A stretch of DNA of 64,000 bases from Aquabacter sediminis (lineage in GTDB: Bacteria > Pseudomonadota > Alphaproteobacteria > Rhizobiales > Xanthobacteraceae). The notes under the pieces are model-generated. The model made no database searches. It was not told the DNA's origin and saw only the letters and a program-made list of their open reading frames with translations. The stretch lies in the NCBI RefSeq assembly GCF_028863665.1, contig NZ_JARBFX010000005.1:124001-188000 (forward strand), written 5' to 3'. A program made the translations under genes and the position numbers. Positions 57,797-64,000 of the stretch are shown in pieces (the stretch's first letter is position 1; each line of letters opens with the position of its first letter).

Positions 57797-58534
57797 TCAA
57801 TGACGCAGGATCTTGGACACGAAGTCCTTGGTACGCGCTTCCGCCGGCTGGTCGAAGATCTGGGCCGGCGCGCCCGTCTCCACCACCCGTCCACCCGCCA
57901 TGAACACCACGCGGGAAGCCACCTCCCGGATGAACGCCATTTCGTGCGAGACGATGAGCATGGTCATGCCCTCCTTCGCCAGCAGGCGGATGGTGTCGAG
58001 CACTTCCGATACGAGCTCGGGATCGAGGGCGGCGGTCACTTCGTCCAAGAGCAGGATTTCAGGGTGCAGCGCCAGGGCGCGCACGATGGCCACGCGCTGC
58101 TGCTGGCCTCCGGACAATTCGTCCGGGTAGCGCTTCAGCTTGTCGCCGAGCCCCACCTTGGCGAGGAGAGCGCGGGCTTCCTCCTCCACCTCCTTGCGGG
58201 GCCGCTTCTTGATCTTGACGGGCGCCACGCAGACATTTTCCAGCACGTTCATGTTCTGGAACAAATTGTACTGCTGGAACACGATGGCGATGCGGTCCCG
58301 CAGGCGGCGCACGTGAGCTGCATCCGCATAGTTCACGGGCAAGCCGTCGAGCTTCACGGTGCCGGCCACCGGCGGCAGCAGGCCCATGAGCACCCGCAGG
58401 ATGGTGCTCTTGCCGGAGCCCGACGGACCGATGAGGCCGATCACGTCGCCCTTGCCGACGCTGATGTCCACGCCGGAAAGAACCGTATGTTCGCCGTAGC
58501 GGGCCTCAAGCCCGGCGATGTCGAGATGATGCAA
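57797..58534 (-). CDS. amino-acid-type ABC transporter ATP-binding protein
   Basis: 245 residues. GPSGSGKST, LSGGQQQR, LLLDEVTAALD, and SHEMAF. GlnQ-like. Overlaps the upstream permease gene by 29 bases. Last gene of the SBP-permease-permease-ATPase operon at 60.8-57.8 kb. Confidence 0.95.
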   Translation of the reverse strand: MHHLDIAGLEARYGEHTVLSGVDISVGKGDVIGLIGPSGSGKSTILRVLMGLLPPVAGTVKLDGLPVNYADAAHVRRLRDRIAIVFQQYNLFQNMNVLENVCVAPVKIKKRPRKEVEEEARALLAKVGLGDKLKRYPDELSGGQQQRVAIVRALALHPEILLLDEVTAALDPELVSEVLDTIRLLAKEGMTMLIVSHEMAFIREVASRVVFMAGGRVVETGAPAQIFDQPAEARTKDFVSKILRH

Positions 58535-59201
58535 GACGCGCCTCCAGATGCGCGCCGAGGCGCGACAGCGGGTAGGAAATGACGAAATAGACGAGAAGGA
58601 TGACGCCGAAGCTCAAGGCGGCCGAGAAGCCCTTGTTGTTGAGCACCTTGCCCACATAGGTCAGCTCGATGACGCCGATCTGCGAGGCGAGCGCCGTGTC
58701 CTTGATGAACATGACGAAGAAGCCGAAGGCGGGTGGCAGCACGATGCGCCAGGCCTGCGGCAGCACCACGAGGCGAATGGTGTCGATGAGCGAGAAGTTC
58801 ATCGCCGCTGCCGCCTCCCACTGGTTCACATGCACCGACTTGAAGCCGCCCCGGATGATCTCGCCGAGAAAGGCGCCTGCAATCAGCGTCACCGAGACGG
58901 CCGCGACCACGAAGAGCGGGATGTCATAGCCGGTCGACTGGAAGGCGAAGAAGCACAGCATCAGCGTGACCAGGAACGGCACGCGGCGGAATATTTCGGT
59001 GATCAGGAGCGCGACCACGCGCAGCGGCGCCAGCCAGCGGCTGGTCGTCACCCGGCAGACCGCAAGGCCAAGGCCAATGAGGCTGCCGAGCACGCAGCCC
59101 AATGCCGACAGAGCCAGCGTCGTTCCTGCCGCCTTGGCGATGAAGAGGAAATTGTAATAGGTGGCAAAGCGCGGCCACTCTTCGACGATCTGGCTCCACA
59201 T
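58506..59201 (-). CDS. amino-acid-type ABC transporter permease
   Basis: 231 residues, about five membrane helices. The loop GEIIRGGFKSVHVNQWEAAAAMNFS marks the HisM/GlnP-like family. Start and the previous stop share one base (TGATG). Confidence 0.92.
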   Translation of the reverse strand: MWSQIVEEWPRFATYYNFLFIAKAAGTTLALSALGCVLGSLIGLGLAVCRVTTSRWLAPLRVVALLITEIFRRVPFLVTLMLCFFAFQSTGYDIPLFVVAAVSVTLIAGAFLGEIIRGGFKSVHVNQWEAAAAMNFSLIDTIRLVVLPQAWRIVLPPAFGFFVMFIKDTALASQIGVIELTYVGKVLNNKGFSAALSFGVILLVYFVISYPLSRLGAHLEARLASSRHRRA

Positions 59202-59875
59202 CAGATCAGCTCCGTGCGGGCGCGGAAGAGGGCGCGGCCCATGAAGGCGAGCGCAAGCGAAGCGGCGAGGGTGAGCACCACATAGATGCCGGCGGTTACC
59301 GTGAAGACCTCAATGGAGCGGAAAGTCTGGGAATTGATGTTGAAGGCTTCGCCTGTCAGTTCCTCGACGCCGAAGACGGCCGCCATGGAGGTGCCGAGCG
59401 TCACGATGATGAACTGGTTGGACAAAGGCGGGAACAGCACCCGCGCCACATGGGGCAGGATCACGTAGCGGATCTGCTGAAGTCGGGTGAAGCCCATCAC
59501 CTCCGCCGCCTCCATTTCGGGTGCCCTGCGGCTCTCAAATCCGGCGCGCTGAATTTCCGTGAGATAGGCACCGGCATTGAGCGTCATGCCGATGACCACG
59601 GCGGCGAAGGAGGACAGGAGGATCCCCATGTCCGGCAAAGCAAAATAAAGGAAGTAGATCTGCACCAGCTGGGGCGTGTTGGTGAAGAACACCACATAGA
59701 GGCCCACCACGCGGGAAAGCCATTTCGGGCCGAAGGACCGGATGGCCGCGCATGCGGTGCCGATCAAGAGCCCGCCGCAAAAGGCGAGCACCGCGATCTG
59801 CAGCGAGACCACGGCGCCCTCCAGGAGGCGGGGAAGGAAGGGCCAGATTTGGCCGTACTGGAGCGTGTAGGACAT
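59201..59875 (-). CDS. amino-acid-type ABC transporter permease
   Basis: 224 residues from the ATG at 59875. Loop GAYLTEIQRAGFESRRAPEMEAAEVMG. Pair with the neighbouring permease to form the membrane channel. Confidence 0.92.
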   Translation of the reverse strand: MSYTLQYGQIWPFLPRLLEGAVVSLQIAVLAFCGGLLIGTACAAIRSFGPKWLSRVVGLYVVFFTNTPQLVQIYFLYFALPDMGILLSSFAAVVIGMTLNAGAYLTEIQRAGFESRRAPEMEAAEVMGFTRLQQIRYVILPHVARVLFPPLSNQFIIVTLGTSMAAVFGVEELTGEAFNINSQTFRSIEVFTVTAGIYVVLTLAASLALAFMGRALFRARTELI

Positions 59876-59941
59876 GGGGCCGCGTCGAAGAGGAGGGGGC
59901 CGACGCACGCGTCGGCCCGTTTAGCCGATGGCGCGATCAGA

Positions 59942-60751
59942 TCAGAAGAAGGGCTGCGCGCCCACCGGCTTGATCATGTCCATGCCGAACCACTTCTTCC
60001 ACAGTTCCGTGGTCTTGCCTTTCCGATAGAGGTCATAGACCGCGATGTTCAGCCAGTCCTTCAGGCCGGTGGAGTTCTTGGCGACGCCGAGGCTGCAATA
60101 ATAGACGTCGATCGGGGTCTCGACGATCCGCCACTCCACCTTATGCTTGGACATGTGCTCGCCCATGAAGTCGATCACATCGATCATGGCGGTGCCGCGG
60201 CCCTGCGCCAAAGCGCGCACGGCGTCCGGATAGTTGTCGAGCAGCGTGACCTTCGCGTTCTTGAGGTTTTCCTCGATGAACTTGACGGGGGTCGAGCCGC
60301 GCACCTGCACGAAGGTCACCGAGGGATCGTCGAACTGCTTCCAGTCGGTGAAGGTATTGGCCTTGGTGGTGAGGACGCCCAGCACCTCGGTGTGCACGGG
60401 CACCGTGAAGTCGATGACCTTGGCGCGCTCGGTGTTGCGCGTCATGGCGCCCATCACGAAGTCGATCTTGCCGGAGGTGACGAAGGGGATGCGGTCGGGC
60501 GAGCCCACCTGCACCACTTCCAGCTTCACGCCCAGCAGCTTGGCGATCTCGCCGGCATAGTCCACGTCGAAGCCGACGATCTCGTTCTTGTCGTCGAACT
60601 TGCCGAGCGGGGGCAGCGTCGGGTTGACGCCGACGCGGATGACCCCCGACTTCATGATCTCATCCAGCGTCCGCGCCTCGACTGCCTGCGGCAGCACCGC
60701 GCCGGCGAGCGCCACCGCGAGTGTGGCGGCGGCGAGCAAAGACTTCAGCAT
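59942..60751 (-). CDS. ABC transporter substrate-binding protein
   Basis: 269 residues from the ATG at 60751, with signal peptide (LLAAATLAVALAGAVLPQAVEA). SBP_bac_3: IRVGVNPTLPPLGKFDDKNEIVGFD, KIDFVMGAMTRNTERAKVIDF. Periplasmic. It is divergent from the HcnABC-like genes and probably brings in their substrate. Confidence 0.92.
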   Translation of the reverse strand: MLKSLLAAATLAVALAGAVLPQAVEARTLDEIMKSGVIRVGVNPTLPPLGKFDDKNEIVGFDVDYAGEIAKLLGVKLEVVQVGSPDRIPFVTSGKIDFVMGAMTRNTERAKVIDFTVPVHTEVLGVLTTKANTFTDWKQFDDPSVTFVQVRGSTPVKFIEENLKNAKVTLLDNYPDAVRALAQGRGTAMIDVIDFMGEHMSKHKVEWRIVETPIDVYYCSLGVAKNSTGLKDWLNIAVYDLYRKGKTTELWKKWFGMDMIKPVGAQPFF

Positions 60752-60827
60752 GCGTGCTTCTCCAACCTCTGGAACCTCGGCCGGCGTCGCCTGTCTTGCG
60801 ACTTCCCATTGCCAAACGGTAGACAAT

Positions 60828-60837
60828 TTGTATACAG
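60828..60837. promoter_or_regulatory. GTATAC box between divergent transporter and dehydrogenase operons
   Basis: TTGTATACAG with GTATAC at 60830-60835, in A+T-rich DNA (60815-60855). It fits an FCD-type GntR operator for both operons. The same core occurs at 54496 before dihydropyrimidinase. Confidence 0.5.
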
Positions 60838-60903
60838 ACTCGCTATCTGTAAAGTCAATTCGACAGGCTCCAGCGAGGTCATCGTGGACGGGACGGCCCT
60901 TTC

Positions 60904-61191
60904 ATGAGCGCAGGCACATCCGGTGTTGGCGGCGATGCGCGCCCCCTCGTCACCATCCTGGTGGATGACGTGGCGGTGCCGGCCCGTGCGGGCGAGATGC
61001 TGACGACGGCGCTGGCGCGCAACGGGCTCTTGCGCCTGCGCCGCAGCCCCAAAGCGGGCGGACCGCGAGGCGCGTTCTGTCATATGGGCGTGTGCCAGGA
61101 ATGCGCGCTGCATGTGGATGGCGTGTTGCGCCAGGCATGCCTGACGCCCGTCCGCGAGGGTCTCACCGTTGAGCGGCGAGGCGTGCTGTGA
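60904..61191 (+). CDS. (2Fe-2S)-binding protein, HcnA/sarcosine-oxidase alpha N-terminal-like
   Basis: 95 residues with cysteine pattern CHMGVCQEC and later C of QACLTPV, which holds one 2Fe-2S cluster. Small subunit of HcnABC-type or opine/hydroxyproline dehydrogenases. GTGA overlap with the next gene. Confidence 0.9.
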   Translation: MSAGTSGVGGDARPLVTILVDDVAVPARAGEMLTTALARNGLLRLRRSPKAGGPRGAFCHMGVCQECALHVDGVLRQACLTPVREGLTVERRGVL

Positions 61192-62603
61192 GCCACGATC
61201 TGATCGTTCTCGGCGCCGGCCCGGCCGGAGGCAATGCCGCGCTCAGCGCCGCCGAAGCGGGCCTCAAGGTGGTGCTGTTCGATCAGCAGTCGGACGCCGG
61301 CGGCCAGGTCTGGCGGGCGCCCTTGCCAGGCGTTTCCGCGCCGGCCTCGCCGGAGGCCGAAAACGGGGGTGCCTTGCGGGCGCGCCTTGCTGCCTCTGCG
61401 GTCGACTGCCGGTTCGGCCGCACGGTCTGGTCGGTTGGGGGGCGGTTCCGGGTGGATGCCGTGGGTCCGGCGGGCAACGAAACTGTGGAAGCCCCGCGCC
61501 TCATCGCGGCCACCGGGGCCCATGAACGTGTGGTGCCGTTTCCCGGCTGGACCTTGCCCGGTGTCATCGGCCTTGCCGCCGCTACTGTGCTTCTCAAATC
61601 CCATCGCGCCTTGCCCGGCCGGCGCGTGGTGGTGGCCGGCTGTGGGCCCCTTCTTGCGGTGGTGGCGGCGGGTATCCTTAAGGAAGGCGGCGAGGTTGCC
61701 GCCATTGCCGATCTGGCCGGCCCGCAGGAGTGGCTGCGGGCGCTCCCGGCCCTTGCCACGCAGCCGCGCCTTCTGGCGCGCGGGGCCGGCTGGGCCTTGA
61801 AAATCGGGAGCGCCCGGGTGCCCGTCCTGTTCCGCCATGGGGTTCGCGCGGCGGAGGGGGTTGAAGCCCTGGCCCGCGTGCGCCTCGCACCCTTGGACCA
61901 TGCGGGGGCCTTCACGTCCGGGACGGAGCAGGTGCTTGATGTGGATGGCCTTTGCATCGGCCACGGGCTTGTTCCGGGCGCGGAGGTCACGCGCCTGTTC
62001 CGGGTGGAGCAGGGGTTCGACCGGCGGCGAGGTGGCTTTGTGCCCCAACTGGACGAAGACGGCCGCACGGGCCTCCACGGCCTTTATGCCTGCGGCGATG
62101 GCGCGGGTCTGCGCGGCGCCCTGGTGGCTGAGGCGGCCGGCCGCCTCGCTGGCCTTGCCGCCGCTCATGACGCGGGTGCGCTCTCGGCGTCCGCATTCGC
62201 AACCGCCGCTGCCGGCCCCCGCGTGGCCCTCGCCAAGGCCCGCGCCTTCTCGGATGCCATGGCGGACATGATGGCGCTCCGCCCCGCCCAGGTGTCCGCC
62301 ATCCCTCCCGACACCGTGGTGTGCCGCTGCGAGGACGTGACGCGGGCGCAGATCGAGGCCGCCCATGCGGACGGGGCGCGCGACATGAATCAGCTCAAGC
62401 ACTTCACCCGCTGCGGCATGGGGCCGTGCCAGGGCCGCTTCTGCGGCGACGTTGCCGCCGAACTCCTGGCTGCCAAGGTTGGCTCGCGCGAGGCGGTGGG
62501 CAGCTTCACCGCCCGCCCGCCCTTGCGCCCCGTGGCGCTGGCGGACCTCATGGGCGCCTTCGACTATTCCGACATCCCCATTCCCGCGCCGGCTCCCCTA
62601 TGA
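61188..62603 (+). CDS. FAD/NAD-binding oxidoreductase, HcnB-like large subunit
   Basis: 471 residues starting with GTG at 61188. N-terminal FAD motif GAGPAGGNAALSAAEAG; second dinucleotide motif VVVAGCGPLLAVVAAG; C-terminal BFD-like 2Fe-2S part CRCEDVTRAQIEAA ... RCGMGPCQGRFC. Such subunits act with HcnA/HcnC-like partners in oxidising amines, D-hydroxyproline or opines. Confidence 0.9.
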   Translation: MSHDLIVLGAGPAGGNAALSAAEAGLKVVLFDQQSDAGGQVWRAPLPGVSAPASPEAENGGALRARLAASAVDCRFGRTVWSVGGRFRVDAVGPAGNETVEAPRLIAATGAHERVVPFPGWTLPGVIGLAAATVLLKSHRALPGRRVVVAGCGPLLAVVAAGILKEGGEVAAIADLAGPQEWLRALPALATQPRLLARGAGWALKIGSARVPVLFRHGVRAAEGVEALARVRLAPLDHAGAFTSGTEQVLDVDGLCIGHGLVPGAEVTRLFRVEQGFDRRRGGFVPQLDEDGRTGLHGLYACGDGAGLRGALVAEAAGRLAGLAAAHDAGALSASAFATAAAGPRVALAKARAFSDAMADMMALRPAQVSAIPPDTVVCRCEDVTRAQIEAAHADGARDMNQLKHFTRCGMGPCQGRFCGDVAAELLAAKVGSREAVGSFTARPPLRPVALADLMGAFDYSDIPIPAPAPL

Positions 62604-63721
62604 CCTACGATCTCGCAGTCCTTGGCGGCGGGGTTCATGGCTCCACCGTCGCCTTGTTCGCCGCCCGCGGCGGCATGAAGGTGGCGCTCATCGAGCGCGG
62701 CCAGCTCTGCCGAGAAGCCTCCGGCGTCAATGCCGGCACGCTCACCATGCAGATGACGCGCGTGGCGCTCATTCCCTACGCGCTGCGCGCCCACGCCATG
62801 TGGGCGAGCGCCCGCGACTGGCTGGGGCATGATGTGGGCGTGGTGGTGTGCGATGGCCTCTCCCTCGCCTTCACGCCGCAGGAAGAGGAATTGCTGACCT
62901 TCCGCGCTGGCAAGCGCCGGGAAGCGGGGGCGCCCATCGAGCTGATCTCCGGCACTCAGGCGTGCACCGTCGAGCCGGGTCTGTCGCAGGGCGTGCGCCT
63001 CGCTGGGTATTGCAAGGTCGATGGCTACGCCAATGCCTATCTCACGGGCCTTGCCTATCGCCGGGCGCTGCTGGAGGCGGGGGTGGACCTGCACGAGAAC
63101 ACGCCCGCCTCCGGCATTGTGCGGGAGGAGGCGGGCTTCGTGGTGGAAACCGCTCGGGGGCCGGTGCGTGCCAAGCGCATCGTGCTGGCGGGCGGGGTGT
63201 GGATCGAGCCCATGATGGCCTGGCTCGGCATCCGTCTGCCCATCAAGACGCTGGTGAACCAATTGGTGGTCACCGAGCGCGTGCGGCCGGTGATGCGCAC
63301 CGTGGTGGGCATCGCCAACGGATTGCTCTCCCTGAAGCAATATCCCCACGGAACGGTGGTGATCGGCGGCGGCTGGCAGGGCGTCGGTGACCGGGAGCGG
63401 GGTGGGGTGGAGCTTCTGCCCGACCGGATCATCGGCAATGTGCGCCTCGCCTGCCACGCCATTCCCGACCTGAAGGCCGCGCGCATCGCCCGTGCCTGGG
63501 CGGGTCTTGAGGCGGAAACTGCCGATGCCTTGCCCGCCGCCGGGCCGATTCCAGGCATCCCGGACGCCTATGTCTGCGGCAGTGTCCATTCCGGCTATAC
63601 CAGCGGCCCCTACATCGCCCGCCTCCTGGCGGACCGCATCCTGGGGCGCGAGCCGGACCTTCCCTTGTTTCCCATCGATCGTCTGCTTGCCCCGCGTGGC
63701 GTCTCCGAGGCCTCCCAATGA
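62600..63721 (+). CDS. FAD-dependent oxidoreductase, HcnC-like (DAO family)
   Basis: 373 residues, ATG at 62600 overlapping the HcnB-like gene (ATGA). FAD motif AVLGGGVHGSTVALFAARGG; DAO-type C-terminus with VCGSVHSGYTSGPYIARLLAD. Probably contains the amine/D-amino acid oxidising site. It overlaps the next gene by 4 bases. Confidence 0.92.
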   Translation: MTYDLAVLGGGVHGSTVALFAARGGMKVALIERGQLCREASGVNAGTLTMQMTRVALIPYALRAHAMWASARDWLGHDVGVVVCDGLSLAFTPQEEELLTFRAGKRREAGAPIELISGTQACTVEPGLSQGVRLAGYCKVDGYANAYLTGLAYRRALLEAGVDLHENTPASGIVREEAGFVVETARGPVRAKRIVLAGGVWIEPMMAWLGIRLPIKTLVNQLVVTERVRPVMRTVVGIANGLLSLKQYPHGTVVIGGGWQGVGDRERGGVELLPDRIIGNVRLACHAIPDLKAARIARAWAGLEAETADALPAAGPIPGIPDAYVCGSVHSGYTSGPYIARLLADRILGREPDLPLFPIDRLLAPRGVSEASQ

Positions 63722-64000
63722 CTGAAACCTTCGTCCAGCGCCTGTCTGGCATTCATGCGGCGACCGTGGTCCCGCTGCGCGCCGACTTCTCCATGGATGA
63801 GGAGGCGCTCGCCGCGCATATCGCTGGCGTCACCGCTGTCCCTGGCATTCGTGGGCTGCTGATCAACGGGCATGCGGGCGAGAACTTCGTTCTCTCGCTG
63901 GCCGAGAAGCGGCGGGTGGTGGAGATCGCGCGGGCGGTGGCGCCAAAGGAGTGCCTGCTGGTCTCCGGCGTGAACCACGAGTCCAGCCTCAAGGCGGCGC
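63718..64000 (+). CDS. dihydrodipicolinate synthase family protein, partial
   Basis: The first 94 codons only; it runs off the right edge. GIHAATVVPLRADFSMDEEAL and INGHAGENFVLSLAEKRRVVE are of the DapA superfamily (barrel strands 1-3). The catalytic Lys is beyond the window. In hydroxyproline clusters a DapA-like enzyme is the pyrroline-4-hydroxy-2-carboxylate deaminase; the joint operon with HcnABC-like genes supports that or a related aldolase. Confidence 0.85.
   Translation, partial: MTETFVQRLSGIHAATVVPLRADFSMDEEALAAHIAGVTAVPGIRGLLINGHAGENFVLSLAEKRRVVEIARAVAPKECLLVSGVNHESSLKAA

Overview
The window is high-G+C DNA from an alphaproteobacterium. The order hisB, DUF2628 gene, hisH, hisA, hisF, hisE, coaA, together with hslVU, a TPP-riboswitch thiOSGE operon and an alphaproteobacterial-style rpsU, points to the Hyphomicrobiales, perhaps a Xanthobacter/Azorhizobium-like genus. 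That placement is inference from gene content and order. No tRNA, rRNA, integrase, transposase or CRISPR array was seen.

Region 1 (about 1-12.5 kb) is a defence-type island. A very long minus-strand gene runs off the left edge and encodes a DnaG-type CHC2 zinc finger and TOPRIM domain followed in the same chain by a reverse transcriptase with an intact YVDD motif. A 920-bp gene-free stretch with repeated GAGAC boxes separates it from an AIPR-family gene. Convergent to that are a HerA-like ATPase and a NurA-like nuclease. Divergent from them are a Vsr-like endonuclease, a cytosine-C5 methyltransferase with an unusual catalytic motif, and a Mrr-type nuclease whose N-terminal part looks like a modified-base reader. 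This collection is the best candidate in the window for an undescribed system.

Region 2 (about 12.5-17.6 kb) is accessory DNA: a membrane protein made of two tandem copies of one domain, small unknown genes, a Tudor/PWWP-like small protein, two XRE regulators (one paired with a DUF2975 membrane protein) and long gene-free stretches.

Region 3 (about 17.6-43 kb) is mostly core metabolism: coaA and the his operon; DUF2628 gene; an alpha/beta hydrolase; hslVU; a striking array of 215-bp tandem repeats; a Nudix hydrolase; a glutathione S-transferase; the thiamine operon; a TPP-dependent enzyme, a CaiB-type CoA-transferase and glutaryl-CoA dehydrogenase with a divergent TetR regulator and a perfect operator palindrome; ethanolamine ammonia-lyase (eutBC); a RhtA-like exporter and a LysR regulator.

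Region 4 (about 42-64 kb) is nitrogen-compound catabolism. A pyrE-like gene, an M20-type carbamoyl-amino-acid hydrolase and a polar amino-acid-type ABC transporter lie left of, and dihydropyrimidinase plus a GntR regulator lie right of, a minus-strand NHLM-type peptide export cassette (HlyD-like protein, C39-peptidase ABC transporter, second ABC transporter) with its own double-glycine precursor peptide. After a cold-shock gene and rpsU comes a second amino-acid ABC transporter divergent from an HcnABC-like dehydrogenase set and a dihydrodipicolinate-synthase-family gene, suggesting use of hydroxyproline or an opine-like compound.
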